Part shown: positions 1-7,884 of the stretch, one piece after another
Position numbering within the stretch: position 1 is the first letter of the stretch
How the letters are laid out: each line of letters opens with the position of its first letter
Assembly (NCBI RefSeq): GCF_007860105.1
Contig: NZ_SJPU01000001.1
Location: 1,718,118 to 1,782,117, forward strand
Direction of reading: 5' to 3'
DNA length: 64,000 nucleotides
Source: Allorhodopirellula heiligendammensis
GTDB lineage: Bacteria > Planctomycetota > Planctomycetia > Pirellulales > Pirellulaceae
Notes under the pieces: model-generated
The model's database searches: none
Told to the model about the DNA's origin: nothing
The model's input: the letters and a program-made list of their open reading frames with translations, nothing else
Translations under genes and position numbers: made by a program

Positions 1-2
1 AC

Positions 3-227
3 GAATCGCTATTTCACCTTGCCAACAGGACCGACCAACAATCGCTTGAAATGGCAGACGCCTGCCTATGGCTCATTGAACATGACGCTTTCACGACACG
101 TCAAACTGAACGTGTCCGAATGCTATTGAACTCGATTCCCGAGGACGCTTACACTCGCAAACGATCACGCTATTCTGATCTTTTCAACCGTGTACTCGCC
201 GATGAAGCAGATCGCGGCGAACCATGA
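3..227 (+). CDS. C-terminal end of a hypothetical protein (5' end outside window)
   Basis: An open frame enters from the left edge and stops at 225-227, giving the last 74 residues of a soluble, charged, helix-rich protein ending in RVLADEADRGEP. I do not recognise a family. Its stop codon lies inside the attC site at 216-306, which is the usual arrangement for an integron cassette gene, so it is most likely cassette cargo. The frame is short but open to the edge. Confidence 0.5.
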   Translation, partial: ESLFHLANRTDQQSLEMADACLWLIEHDAFTTRQTERVRMLLNSIPEDAYTRKRSRYSDLFNRVLADEADRGEP

Positions 228-306
228 CATGCACTGGAGCACGGCTTGCAGCGTTTTTCGCAATGGATAGTTCACTCTCCGTGCCCCGTGATGTCGGCCG
301 TTCGTC
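216..306 (+). other. integron attC site
   Basis: The site begins with a GGCGAAC core-like box and ends with GTTCGTC (300-306). Between them are imperfect inverted arms: an ACATGCACTGGAGCACGG-type left arm against a TCCGTGCCCCGTGATGTC-type right arm, with an AT-rich centre. The right arm closely resembles the inverse of the left arms of the attC sites at 16741 and 33492. Orientation is plus, opposite to the main array at 16-35 kb. Confidence 0.75.
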
Positions 307-331
307 GAATTGATCTGGACCATCTGAACTG

Positions 332-751
332 ATGCGATACATCATCTATCTTGGACTATTGATCATCGGCGCTGCGATCGTCAGCGCAGGTGGCTTTGCT
401 GTTCTTGAGCCTCCAAATTCGGTCGTCTACTTGCTCTTTGGAATTGGTGGCCTCCTCGGGTTGTCTTTGGCACGCCTATTCTATCGTTACGTTGACCGAC
501 CGCTCTCGGTAACGCCGAACTCACGGAACCACCGGGTCAGCCAATCCTATCGACCGTTTGCGGACCGACTCGGGCGTTTCTCTGGCTTCGACGCTTCGGA
601 CCGCGCAGAGGACTTCACGTCGAACATGCCAGTTTGGACCCGACACGAGTCTTGTGTACGAACCCCGCCGCGGCCCTCGTTTGTGATTCACCGTATCCTG
701 ATTCGGATTCGTGCTATCATTCGTGGTGACTCGGGCACGAGATCACGCTGA
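332..751 (+). CDS. Small membrane protein, integron cassette gene
   Basis: 139 residues. Two hydrophobic segments at about residues 3-25 and 30-50 precede a basic, low-complexity cytoplasmic tail. No family is recognised. The gene lies between two attC sites (216-306 and 760-844) in the same orientation, so the unit is a classic single-gene cassette. The first methionine directly precedes the first membrane segment. Reality of the gene is supported by its position in the cassette rather than by similarity. Confidence 0.6.
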   Translation: MRYIIYLGLLIIGAAIVSAGGFAVLEPPNSVVYLLFGIGGLLGLSLARLFYRYVDRPLSVTPNSRNHRVSQSYRPFADRLGRFSGFDASDRAEDFTSNMPVWTRHESCVRTPPRPSFVIHRILIRIRAIIRGDSGTRSR

Positions 752-759
752 CAGAAACC

Positions 760-844
760 GACGAACCATCGGATGCACGTGAGTCGCCGAGTTAAGTGAT
801 TTGAAGTGGTTAATCTTTCGCGGCGACAACGTGATCCGTTCCGT
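760..844 (+). other. integron attC site
   Basis: GACGAAC (760-766) and GTTCCGT (838-844) form the outer core boxes. The inner arms GAGTCGCCG and CGGCGACAAC pair imperfectly around an AT-rich loop. It follows the stop codon of the 139-residue membrane protein by 8 bases, as expected for a cassette attC. Confidence 0.8.
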
Positions 845-932
845 GCGTTGAAGGCGGATTGCTTTAAACAGCAAGTTGAGAAACTGTCTACAATTCCCCA
901 TGAACACGACTGATGCGATGGTACCAATAATA

Positions 933-2567
933 ATGATGCAGCTTGTGTCTCGGTGTAGGAAAACGATGACTCTACTGGTCTGCGTGGTAACGTCATTGGC
1001 CGTGGCAGCACGGGCGTGCGCGGAGGACTGGACCCCTGCTGTCGGGAATGGTCAGCACGTTGACAAGTCGTCTTTGGTGTCTAACTCTGACTTCTGGAAC
1101 ACGCCCATCTACAAACGTCACACAGAGAACGATGGCCCGACGGTGCTGATCATCGCGGGTGTTCGTGGCGATCAACCCGAAGGCGTCCTTGCGGCGGATG
1201 CGATCCGTCATTGGCCGATTCAACGCGGTCAGCTCATTGTTGTTCCTTGTGTCAATTGGCCGGCCATCATGGCGGGCACCGCGACGACGCCTGGCGAACC
1301 GCAAACGACCTATGACCTTGGAACCGCTTATCCGTCGCAACCGAAACAACACGAAGCGCGAACTCCTTTGGGGCGGTCGCTGTGGGCGTTTGCACAAAAT
1401 CTGAGGCCGGATCTGATCATTGACCTGCAGAGTTCCGTCGATGACTTCGGAAACGGCAAATACGGAACCGCGATTCTCTATCAGGGTGATCCAAGCACCG
1501 CCGCACTCGCCGAAGCAGGACGCAAAAAAGTCGATCAAAGTGGTTGTATCGGTCGTCCACAAGCGGTGACGCTTAACAGACCGATGCCCGACGGTTCATT
1601 CGTCGCTGCGATGAATCACAAGCACCAAACACCGGTGATAATTGTCAAAGCCTATCAGTCTCAGTCCGGCACGACGCGTTCGCGTAACGCCAGACAACAG
1701 CGTCATGTTGTTCACGGTGTGTTAGAGCACTTGAAGATGCTGAACGAAACCGTGCATCCGGACCAACTTCTGCCACCACGGCAAGCGAACGATAACTCGC
1801 TTCGCATTGGTGTCTTCACCGGGCCGGGAGCAGTAAGTAGTACAGGACATGGCCCATACTGGCTGATGCGATCATGGCAGGACCTTGAAGATCACCGTTT
1901 CGTTCCGATCGCAGGTGAGGAAGCTCGCAGCAACGCGATCCGACAGTTTGACGTGCTTTATTTTGGAGGCGGGACTTCCACCGAACAGGGCAAGAGTCTC
2001 GGCGAAATTGGCCGCGAAAACGTGAAACGCTTCATTCATGATGGCGGAGGTTATGTGGGGGCCTGCGCCGGCTTTTTTCTACTGATGCCCTTACGCAGTA
2101 CTTCACTGCAGATCATCCAAGCGGAAAACGTACATGAACGCTCATCATTCGGCAAGGCAGAAGTCAATGTGGAGCTGACGCCGCTCGGCAAAGTGTTGTT
2201 GGGCCCGAGCGCATCGAGCCCCAACCAAGCGGTTACCAGCGACTCGGCTTACTCTAACGGACCGGTTGTGAAGCCTAGCCCGGACCGGGGCGAGGTCGCG
2301 TATCAGCCGCTGGCGTTCTATCGCACGGAAACGACCCGATACAACTCACAAGCAGGCCTCATGATCAACACGCCTTCAAGCATCTACGCCGAATATGGAC
2401 GCGGGAGAATCATCGCTCATAGCTGTCACCCTGAACGACCACCGGGGCCACAGCAGTGGTTCAGACGATCATTCACGAGCGTAGCACCCCCAGCCTATCG
2501 TCAGGGCTCCCGCGAAAGTACGAAGCCCCAAAGACCTTACGGCCTACCCACCGGCTGTGAACTCTGA
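933..2567 (+). CDS. Exported M14-like domain fused to BPL_N glutamine-amidotransferase-like domain
   Basis: About 544 residues. The ATG pair at 933/936 gives a signal peptide (basic n-region RCRK, then TLLVCVVTSLAVAARACA); an upstream ATG at 876 would give an implausibly long n-region. Residues about 45-270 resemble the succinylglutamate desuccinylase/aspartoacylase group of M14 zinc peptidases. However, the usual HGxE zinc motif reads VRGDQPEG and the usual DLH reads DLQ, so two zinc-ligand histidines are replaced and catalysis is doubtful. Residues about 290-500 look like the BPL_N domain (class I glutamine-amidotransferase fold), with FGGGTS and GGGYVGACAG where the nucleophile elbow sits, Cys present. 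It lies between a complete attC (760-844) and an attC-like half site (2598), so it may be an unusually large cassette. The substrate cannot be inferred. Confidence 0.65.
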   Translation: MMQLVSRCRKTMTLLVCVVTSLAVAARACAEDWTPAVGNGQHVDKSSLVSNSDFWNTPIYKRHTENDGPTVLIIAGVRGDQPEGVLAADAIRHWPIQRGQLIVVPCVNWPAIMAGTATTPGEPQTTYDLGTAYPSQPKQHEARTPLGRSLWAFAQNLRPDLIIDLQSSVDDFGNGKYGTAILYQGDPSTAALAEAGRKKVDQSGCIGRPQAVTLNRPMPDGSFVAAMNHKHQTPVIIVKAYQSQSGTTRSRNARQQRHVVHGVLEHLKMLNETVHPDQLLPPRQANDNSLRIGVFTGPGAVSSTGHGPYWLMRSWQDLEDHRFVPIAGEEARSNAIRQFDVLYFGGGTSTEQGKSLGEIGRENVKRFIHDGGGYVGACAGFFLLMPLRSTSLQIIQAENVHERSSFGKAEVNVELTPLGKVLLGPSASSPNQAVTSDSAYSNGPVVKPSPDRGEVAYQPLAFYRTETTRYNSQAGLMINTPSSIYAEYGRGRIIAHSCHPERPPGPQQWFRRSFTSVAPPAYRQGSRESTKPQRPYGLPTGCEL

Positions 2568-2597
2568 ACAATCGCGATCACGTAACGGACGCTCGGC

Positions 2598-2668
2598 GAC
2601 GAACCATCGGTTGCAAGTACGGACTGGAAATAGTTTGACGATGAGCGGGTGTGACTCCCGTCTGGGTA
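2598..2668 (+). repeat. attC-like half site; 68-bp sequence shared with 23909-23979
   Basis: It starts with GACGAACCATCGG, the 5' half of the local attC type. It then continues into a sequence not seen in the complete attC sites, including a small hairpin (GAGCGGG...CTCCCGTC). Nearly the same sequence occurs inverted at 23909-23979, next to a group II intron reverse-transcriptase fragment; I count about five differences. It marks either a common attC variant or a rearrangement joint between the left and right arrays. Confidence 0.6.
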
Positions 2669-2923
2669 CGGAACTCTCATTGACGAATCCTATTTCATTG
2701 CCGCACGCGACATCCATGCTTTTTTACCCTAGTTGCTTCGGCCATTAGACGTGCCATCTCTCTCTGAGGCTCGGATTTCAGCCACTTAGTCTGAAACGTC
2801 GAAAACAGCTTGATTTGCGTAGAAAACACGTAAATCACGGGGTCAAAATCGAATTTCGGCGTTTTTGGTGTCACTATTAATAGGGAAGACTTAGCTCTTC
2901 CAGCACTCTAATTTCACGTTCAC

Positions 2924-2978
2924 AGCCCCGTCGTTCAGTCATCTCACTCAGAGATGCCTGGATTGCGGGGCTTTTTTC
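2924..2978 (+). terminator. Hairpin with T-run ahead of the ubiquitin-like operon
   Basis: Outer stem AGCCCCG (2924-2930) pairs with CGGGGCT (2966-2972). An inner stem CATCTC/GAGATG (2940-2956) sits in the loop, and a T6 run follows. It can terminate upstream transcription or act as a leader attenuator for the operon starting at 3011. The same double-hairpin plan recurs at 5917 and 7210. Confidence 0.7.
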
Positions 2979-3010
2979 GTTTCTATCCCATCGTTTTTGA
3001 AGGAGACCCA

Positions 3011-3220
3011 ATGGCCTTTGCCGTTCTGGCGGCCAGCAGCGTGCTGGTCGTGCTACTCACCCTGGCTTGGGCGAAGGAGTTTCGACTCAGACGTGCTCTG
3101 CAGTCCCTCCTGGCCCGAGTCTTTTCCCAATGGAGAGATCCTCGTGAAGCAAATGAACCATCTTCGACGCGTCACGATGTGCCTGGTTCCGCTGATTCTC
3201 AGCGTCGCAGGGTGCAGTGA
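3011..3220 (+). CDS. Small single-span membrane protein, first gene of the ubiquitin-like operon
   Basis: 69 residues. The start at 3011 is fixed by GAAGGAG 6-7 bases upstream. Residues 2-20 form one hydrophobic helix (MAFAVLAASSVLVVLLTLAW), followed by a basic stretch and a polar tail, so the C-terminus is probably cytoplasmic. It overlaps the next gene by 77 bases in another frame. No family is recognised; its role may be membrane anchoring for the downstream machinery (inference). Confidence 0.55.
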   Translation: MAFAVLAASSVLVVLLTLAWAKEFRLRRALQSLLARVFSQWRDPREANEPSSTRHDVPGSADSQRRRVQ

Positions 3221-3779
3221 CTCATCTGACGAACGGCTTGCTGCGTTTGCTCAGCAATCGATGACCGAGCAACGCAAGCAGAACGAAAGGCTCGCTGATC
3301 AGTCCCAAGCCGTCGTCGCAGAAAGCCATCAACTCGCGGAGGCCGCGAAGGAACTGGTCAAAAGCGACGCGGAAGCCCGGCGGGAACTGATCGCCGCCCA
3401 AGCTGAGATCACGTCGCAGCTTAATGAGCAGCAATCGGTCATCTACTCAGGCCATGACCAGCTCGAACAGGATCGTCGCGATATCGCATCGCAACGGCAC
3501 CGAGATCCCATCATCGCGACGGTGATTCAGAACTTGGGACTGACCATTGCGTGCGTGCTGCCGCTCGTCGTCGCGGTGTTTGTGATCCGGCAAATGCAAT
3601 CGCAGGAACCAGATCATGCAGCGGTCGCGGAGATGCTGGTTCTCGAACTGACCTCAGATGAACCACGGTTGTTGCCGGGGCCTATGACTCGGCGTCCAGC
3701 TTCGGATCACGACGACGAGGAAACCAATCACGCACTGTTCAGTGGTGACTCGACGGATGACGTCGAGCCACCCCGCTAA
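3144..3779 (+). CDS. Coiled-coil lipoprotein with a second membrane segment
   Basis: About 211 residues from a GTG at 3144 with GGAGA 8 bases upstream; an ATG at 3153 is the alternative. The N-terminus is a lipoprotein signal with lipobox LSVAGC. A long Glu/Gln/Ala-rich helix (about residues 35-110) probably forms a coiled coil. A hydrophobic segment (VIQNLGLTIACVLPLVVAVFVI) follows, then an acidic disordered tail. The topology, lipid anchor plus transmembrane helix, is unusual. No known family; possibly a membrane scaffold for the ATPase encoded downstream (inference). Confidence 0.6.
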   Translation: MKQMNHLRRVTMCLVPLILSVAGCSDSSDERLAAFAQQSMTEQRKQNERLADQSQAVVAESHQLAEAAKELVKSDAEARRELIAAQAEITSQLNEQQSVIYSGHDQLEQDRRDIASQRHRDPIIATVIQNLGLTIACVLPLVVAVFVIRQMQSQEPDHAAVAEMLVLELTSDEPRLLPGPMTRRPASDHDDEETNHALFSGDSTDDVEPPR

Positions 3780-3810
3780 CCATTTAACTCAACACAAGGA
3801 GAACCAATCC

Positions 3811-4179
3811 ATGAGTCACATCGTGGAAATCAAAACCGAAGTTCGAGACGAGGTCGCTATTGGCTCCGCCTGCCAGCGTCTCAAACTGGATCCACCCACG
3901 CGGGGCACGGTCAAGCTGTTCAGCAGCGAGGCAACCGGCGTGATCGTTAACCTTCCCGGCTGGCGGTACCCGACTGTGTTCGACACGCGATCCGGCGAGG
4001 CTCGCTTCGACACCTACAACGGCCACTGGGGCAAACAGGCTCAACTCGATCGCTTCCTGCAGGCCTACGGCGTCGAGAAGACGAAACTCGAAGCTCGCAA
4101 GAAGGGGCACACCGTGACGGAGCAATCACTCGCCGACGGCTCGATCAAGTTGACGGTTTCGGTGGGAGGTGCTGCATGA
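3811..4179 (+). CDS. DUF1257 (Ycf35-like) protein
   Basis: 122 residues beginning MSHIVEIKTEVRD, with AAGGAGA upstream. The sequence (SACQRLKLDPP, KLFSSEATG, LPGWRYPTVFDTRSG, DRFLQAYGVEKTKLEARKKGHTV, LADGSIKLTV) is typical of DUF1257, the family of the plastid/cyanobacterial Ycf35. Length is normal. Function is unknown. It overlaps the DUF2997 gene by ATGA (4176-4179), suggesting coupled translation, and is followed by a Ycf46-like ATPase, its common neighbour. Confidence 0.88.
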   Translation: MSHIVEIKTEVRDEVAIGSACQRLKLDPPTRGTVKLFSSEATGVIVNLPGWRYPTVFDTRSGEARFDTYNGHWGKQAQLDRFLQAYGVEKTKLEARKKGHTVTEQSLADGSIKLTVSVGGAA

Positions 4180-4370
4180 GCAAGACCATCGAAATCGTCG
4201 TCACGCCGACGGGACAAACGCAAGTCCAAACCAAGGGTTTTACAGGCACTGAATGTCGCCAAGCTAGTCAGTTCATTGAACAGGCACTTGGTCAACGCAC
4301 CAGCGAACAACTGACGGCTGAGTTTCATCAACAGGCAAGTCAGCAGCAATCCAACCAACAACATCAGTAA
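4176..4370 (+). CDS. DUF2997 protein
   Basis: 64 residues: MSKTIEIVVTPTGQTQVQTKGFTGTECRQAS..., then FIEQALGQRTSEQLTAEFHQ and a Gln-rich tail. This matches DUF2997, a small beta-rich family regularly encoded beside DUF1257. The start overlaps the DUF1257 stop. Function is unknown; the strict pairing suggests a complex or partner role with DUF1257 and the AAA+ ATPase. Confidence 0.85.
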   Translation: MSKTIEIVVTPTGQTQVQTKGFTGTECRQASQFIEQALGQRTSEQLTAEFHQQASQQQSNQQHQ

Positions 4371-4385
4371 GAAAGGAGATCAACC

Positions 4386-5870
4386 TTGAAACTCAACACT
4401 CGCCTCACTGAGTACGTGAGAGCATGTTTTACGGGCATCTGGATCGAGTCCCACGAGCACCAGGATGCACTCACCGAAATCGCTCAGCTCTGCCGCGACC
4501 AAGAGTGGCAACTGGCTACCTGGGACATTGAAACCGGACTGAACGTTCCCGATCAACCGCAACAGGACACGATCGGCAACGATCCGTTGACCGCGATCCG
4601 GTCGATCAATGCACTCGCCTCGCCTGATGGCACAGCGATCCTCGTGCTGCAGAACTTTCATCGGTTCTTGCAGTCCGCTGAAGTCGTCCAGGCACTGGCA
4701 CGGCAGATCGCGGCTGGCAAACAGAATCGCACGATCGTGGTCGTACTTTCACCGTTGGTGCAGATCCCGACGGAGCTCGAAAAGATGTTCGTGGTGATGG
4801 AGCATGACCTGCCCAACCACCAGGAACTCGATGAGATCGCCCGGGGAATCGCCACCGAAGAGGGAGAATTGCCGAAGGACTCCGAACTTCAAATGGTGAT
4901 CGACGCGGCGGCTGGCTTGACTCGCATGGAAGCTGAGAACGCTTTCAGTTTGTCACTGGTCCGTCAGGAGCGGATCACTGCCGATGCGGTGTGGGAAATG
5001 AAGACCCAAACGCTAAAGAAAAGCGGTCTGCTTTCGCTGTATCGCGGCGGCGAGGATTTCAGCAGCCTGGGAGGCCTGTCGGCACTGAAGGCGTTCTGTA
5101 AACGGGCCATGCTGCAGTCGCACCGTGGCAACTCACGCAATCGACCGCGGGGCGTTTTACTTCTCTCCCCACCAGGATGCGGAAAGTCGCAATTCTGCAA
5201 AGCCCTCGGCAAGGAAGTCGGTCGGCCGGTGCTCAATATCGATGTCGGCAGCCTGATGGGTTCACTCGTCGGGCAGTCGGAGGAACGCACTCGCCAGGCA
5301 CTGAAAATCATCGATGCGATGGCTCCCTGCGTGGCGATGATCGATGAAGTCGAAAAGGCATTCGCGGGAATGAACGGCAGTGGCGATTCCGGAGTCGCAT
5401 CACGGATGTTCGGCACGTTCTTGTCTTGGCTGAATGACCATGAATCCGACGTTTTCGTCGTTTGTACAGCGAACGACGTTTCCAAGCTGCCACCTGAGTT
5501 CAGCCGCAGTGAACGTTTCGACGGTGTGTTCTTTCTCGACCTACCAAGTCGTGAAGAGAAGGATGCGATTTGGAAGCTTTATCGGGATCTCTATGAAATC
5601 GACTCCGCACAGGGTGCTCCCGATGACACCAACTGGACTGGGGCGGAAATCAAGTCGTGCTGTCGTCTGGCAGCGTTGCTTGATCTGCCACTAAATCAGG
5701 CGGCACAGAACGTGGTGCCGGTGGCGGTGACCGCGGCAGAGTCCGTGGGTCAACTGCGTTCCTGGGCTAGCGGTCGATGTCTGTCGGCCAGTCGCTCCGG
5801 CATCTATCAGCCGACCAACGGGACGCCGAAAGCTCGTCGCCGAGTCAATCGAGAACCGTCGAACAACTAA
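4386..5870 (+). CDS. Ycf46-like AAA+ ATPase
   Basis: 494 residues, start preceded by GAAAGGAG. Residues about 1-170 form the N-terminal domain typical of Ycf46-like proteins (WIESHEHQDALTEI, ATWDIETGL). The AAA+ core follows: Walker A PPGCGKSQ at about residue 262, Walker B AMIDEVEKAF at about 316, sensor 1 CTAND at about 362, and a PPEFSRSERFD arginine-finger region. Members are hexameric ATPases that remodel protein targets. In this operon it sits between DUF1257/DUF2997 and the ubiquitin-like genes, so it could unfold or extract modified proteins (inference). The ~30-residue C-terminal tail is basic and low in complexity. Confidence 0.88.
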   Translation: MKLNTRLTEYVRACFTGIWIESHEHQDALTEIAQLCRDQEWQLATWDIETGLNVPDQPQQDTIGNDPLTAIRSINALASPDGTAILVLQNFHRFLQSAEVVQALARQIAAGKQNRTIVVVLSPLVQIPTELEKMFVVMEHDLPNHQELDEIARGIATEEGELPKDSELQMVIDAAAGLTRMEAENAFSLSLVRQERITADAVWEMKTQTLKKSGLLSLYRGGEDFSSLGGLSALKAFCKRAMLQSHRGNSRNRPRGVLLLSPPGCGKSQFCKALGKEVGRPVLNIDVGSLMGSLVGQSEERTRQALKIIDAMAPCVAMIDEVEKAFAGMNGSGDSGVASRMFGTFLSWLNDHESDVFVVCTANDVSKLPPEFSRSERFDGVFFLDLPSREEKDAIWKLYRDLYEIDSAQGAPDDTNWTGAEIKSCCRLAALLDLPLNQAAQNVVPVAVTAAESVGQLRSWASGRCLSASRSGIYQPTNGTPKARRRVNREPSNN

Positions 5871-5895
5871 CGTCCGTTTCTAATATCCGGCTTTT

Positions 5896-5909
5896 AAAAT
5901 CCGGATTTT
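5896..5909. promoter_or_regulatory. Perfect 14-bp palindrome, possible operator
   Basis: AAAATCCGGATTTT is a perfect dyad directly between the AAA+ gene and the next hairpin. A further TCCGG lies 16 bases upstream. It could bind a dimeric regulator or form a small hairpin. No regulator is encoded in the operon. Confidence 0.35.
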
Positions 5910-5916
5910 ACCACCT

Positions 5917-5958
5917 AGCCGGGCGGTGTCCCCACTTGGGATGTCGCCCGGCTTCTTT
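5917..5958 (+). terminator. Double hairpin with T-rich tail inside the operon
   Basis: Outer 9-bp stem AGCCGGGCG (5917-5925) pairs with CGCCCGGCT (5945-5953). Inner TCCC/GGGA pairs within the loop, and TTCTTT follows. Same design as the element at 2924. Confidence 0.7.
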
Positions 5959-5978
5959 CATTTCATAGGAGATTCAAA

Positions 5979-6923
5979 ATGACAAGTGTGTTGGATGAAC
6001 CCCGCTCGCAGGCTTCGACTTCGGCGAGTGATCGACTGCGGTCAACGATGGCCGCGGCCAGGCTCAGTTTCAACTGGCTCGGCGTTCGCAAGACCCTGAC
6101 GTCCGAACAGAAAACTCAGGCTGCCGATTCCTTCGACGCTGAGTCGAAGTATCTGTCGGCGTCAAAGAAGCTGATCGATACGACCCACCCCGCGTACAAA
6201 GCCGTCACGTCGGTGCGATCGCGAGCAGTGTCGTACTGGAAGACGGTGTCGCTGCCCTATCCCGAACCGGGATTGCGGCTCATCAAACGTGAAACCATCG
6301 GTGACTTTGACTCACAGATGGAGGCGTTTCGGGATGAGTTGGCTGTTGCCGTTTCCGAACTTGATCTGCATTTCACGGAAATGCGTGAAGCCGCTCGTGA
6401 CCGACTCGGCGACCTGTTCGATGTGAGTGATTACCCAGCCTCGCTGGTCGATGAATTTGCGATCACGCATGACTTTCCGGCTGTCGAGCCGCCCAACTAC
6501 CTGCGGCAGCTCAACCCCGAAGTCTATGAATCGGAATGTCGCCGCGTGCAGTCTCGTTTCGTCGAGGCCGTCGAACTTGCCGAGCAAGCGTTCTTGGAAG
6601 AACTCGCGAAGCTCGTCGAGCACTTGACTGAGCGGATCGCTGGCCAAGAAGACGGCAAGCCGAAAGTGTTTCGCGACTCGGCGGTGACGAACCTGAACGA
6701 ATTCTTCGATCGTTTCCGATCTCTCAACATCGGTTCGAACGAACAACTCGATCTGTTGGTCAGCCAGGCTCGAGCGGCAGTGAGCGGCGTCGGCCCGCAG
6801 GAACTGCGAACCAGTGAACAACTTCGCCAGAGTGTTTCCACTCGAATGGCGTCGGTGCAAGCTGGTCTCGATCAACTGCTGGTTGATCGTCCACGCCGCA
6901 ACATCCAGCGACGACCCCGATGA
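5979..6923 (+). CDS. Conserved hypothetical protein of the ubiquitin-like operon (314 aa)
   Basis: Mostly alpha-helical and soluble, with no signal peptide or membrane segment. Features include KKLIDTTHPAYKAV, SYWKTVSLPYPEPGLRLIKRE, FDSQMEAFRDEL, a helical middle, GKPKVFRDSAVTNLNEFFDRFRSLN and a basic end (LLVDRPRRNIQRRPR). I do not recognise a defined family with confidence, though the pattern is reminiscent of phage/mobile-element DUFs of similar size. A ribosome binding site (AGGAGA) lies 9 bases upstream. The stop overlaps the next start (ATGA). The basic C-terminus could contact nucleic acid (inference). Confidence 0.7.
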   Translation: MTSVLDEPRSQASTSASDRLRSTMAAARLSFNWLGVRKTLTSEQKTQAADSFDAESKYLSASKKLIDTTHPAYKAVTSVRSRAVSYWKTVSLPYPEPGLRLIKRETIGDFDSQMEAFRDELAVAVSELDLHFTEMREAARDRLGDLFDVSDYPASLVDEFAITHDFPAVEPPNYLRQLNPEVYESECRRVQSRFVEAVELAEQAFLEELAKLVEHLTERIAGQEDGKPKVFRDSAVTNLNEFFDRFRSLNIGSNEQLDLLVSQARAAVSGVGPQELRTSEQLRQSVSTRMASVQAGLDQLLVDRPRRNIQRRPR

Positions 6924-7180
6924 GCGGTGACATGGAAATTGTCATCACGCCGGCTGGGATTGTGCGAACCGTGTACTGCGAAGCGATCGAGCTTCACAGA
7001 CTCGGGAGCATCGATATACGCCGTGGATCGCACGTCGAACCCACCGACGACGGCCAATGGATGGCCGATCTTTCACCCGTTGACGGTCCGATGCTCGGTC
7101 CGTTCGACATTCGTAGTGAGGCACTCGATGCCGAACTTCAATGGCTCAACGAGCGCTGGCTTTTGCCAGCGTCCCGCTAA
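6920..7180 (+). CDS. Small conserved hypothetical protein (86 aa)
   Basis: Begins MSGDMEIVITPAGIVRTVY with the pattern ITPxG, then IDIRRGSHVEPTDDGQWMADLSPVDGP and a helical C-terminus. The beta-rich start is similar in style to DUF2997 (ITP/VTPxGxxxT). The start overlaps the upstream stop, so the pair is translationally coupled. No function is known. Confidence 0.65.
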   Translation: MSGDMEIVITPAGIVRTVYCEAIELHRLGSIDIRRGSHVEPTDDGQWMADLSPVDGPMLGPFDIRSEALDAELQWLNERWLLPASR

Positions 7181-7209
7181 GCCTTCACCAATCGACTTGA
7201 TTCTTTCCT

Positions 7210-7253
7210 AGCCCTCGCGACTTGGCACCATGCCGATCGACGAGGGCTTTTTC
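7210..7253 (+). terminator. Double hairpin with T-run inside the operon
   Basis: Outer stem AGCCCTCG (7210-7217) pairs with CGAGGGCT (7241-7248). Inner GGCA/TGCC is in the loop and a T-run follows. Third example of the same architecture. Confidence 0.7.
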
Positions 7254-7284
7254 GTTGACACCTTCCAACTCAGGAACCATGCAC

Positions 7285-7500
7285 ATGTTTCAAGCTGAAA
7301 TGTACCGCAACATTGCTCGTACCACCGGCGAATCTGTCTCCACCATCAAGCGTCTCGGCTTTCTGATCGCCAATCCCTCGCAGCCGATCAGCGATCCGGA
7401 AGCCGAACACCTCGGCCCCCACGTCATCGACTGGGACGAGTTCGAGGCCCACCAAGAGGAGTTCGATGCGACCACATCATTTGAGTTCGCAGCGTTGTAA
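7285..7500 (+). CDS. Small hypothetical protein (71 aa)
   Basis: MFQAEMYRNIARTTGESVSTIKRLGF, followed by an acidic part (DPEAEHLGPHVIDWDEFEAH...). The N-terminal part looks like a short helix-turn-helix-like segment, but it is too short to assign. AGGA sits upstream of ATGCACATG; either ATG (7279 or 7285) could start. It stands alone between two hairpin/T-run elements. Confidence 0.55.
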   Translation: MFQAEMYRNIARTTGESVSTIKRLGFLIANPSQPISDPEAEHLGPHVIDWDEFEAHQEEFDATTSFEFAAL

Positions 7501-7531
7501 ACCGTACACCGGTTTCACCGTTGCAATCCAC

Positions 7532-7570
7532 GATCGGCGGCACTCTGAACGTGTCGCCGGTCGTTCTTTT
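7532..7570 (+). terminator. Hairpin with T-run before the ubiquitin-like modifier gene
   Basis: A 12-bp stem (7532-7543 with 7551-7562, two G-U pairs) and a 7-base loop are followed by GTTCTTTT. It lies about 90 bases upstream of the modifier gene and could terminate or attenuate. Confidence 0.6.
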
Positions 7571-7659
7571 GTCTCCCGCGGAACCCGACGCCGACGACAC
7601 CAACACACGCCGGCGACGACCGCACATCCCCATCACAACAAACCCAGGAACCACAAACC

Positions 7660-7884
7660 ATGAAGATTCTGTTCATCAACAACGACGGCGCCGGATTCGC
7701 CAATCACATCGACATCGAAGCGGACACGACGGTGCAATCTCTGTTCAACCAACGCATCGGTGAAGGCAGGGAATCGAACTACTTGATTCGCGTCAACCGC
7801 CAGCCTGTCTCCAGCGACCAAATCCTGATCGAAGGAGACCGTGTCTCGATCACGCCAACCAAGATCGAAGGTGCGGCATCGTGA
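7660..7884 (+). CDS. Ubiquitin-like beta-grasp modifier (MoaD/ThiS fold)
   Basis: 74 residues, [31 protein letters not shown]..., ending [19 protein letters not shown]. Length, the two opening strands, the central helix and the '[17 protein letters not shown]' end are typical of MoaD/ThiS/ubiquitin beta-grasp proteins. The chain ends Gly71-Ala-Ala-Ser rather than in free Gly-Gly, so a protease would have to trim it to expose glycine; a JAMM protease is encoded three genes on. The stop overlaps the E2-like gene start (ATGA type). It probably forms an acyl-adenylate with the E1 and a thioester with E1/E2 (inference from family). Confidence 0.85.
   Translation: MKILFINNDGAGFANHIDIEADTTVQSLFNQRIGEGRESNYLIRVNRQPVSSDQILIEGDRVSITPTKIEGAAS

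Noticed and set aside
2557-2748. 63-codon plus-strand frame after the M14-like gene
   Set aside because: It overlaps the attC-like half site, has no ribosome binding site and no recognisable protein features.
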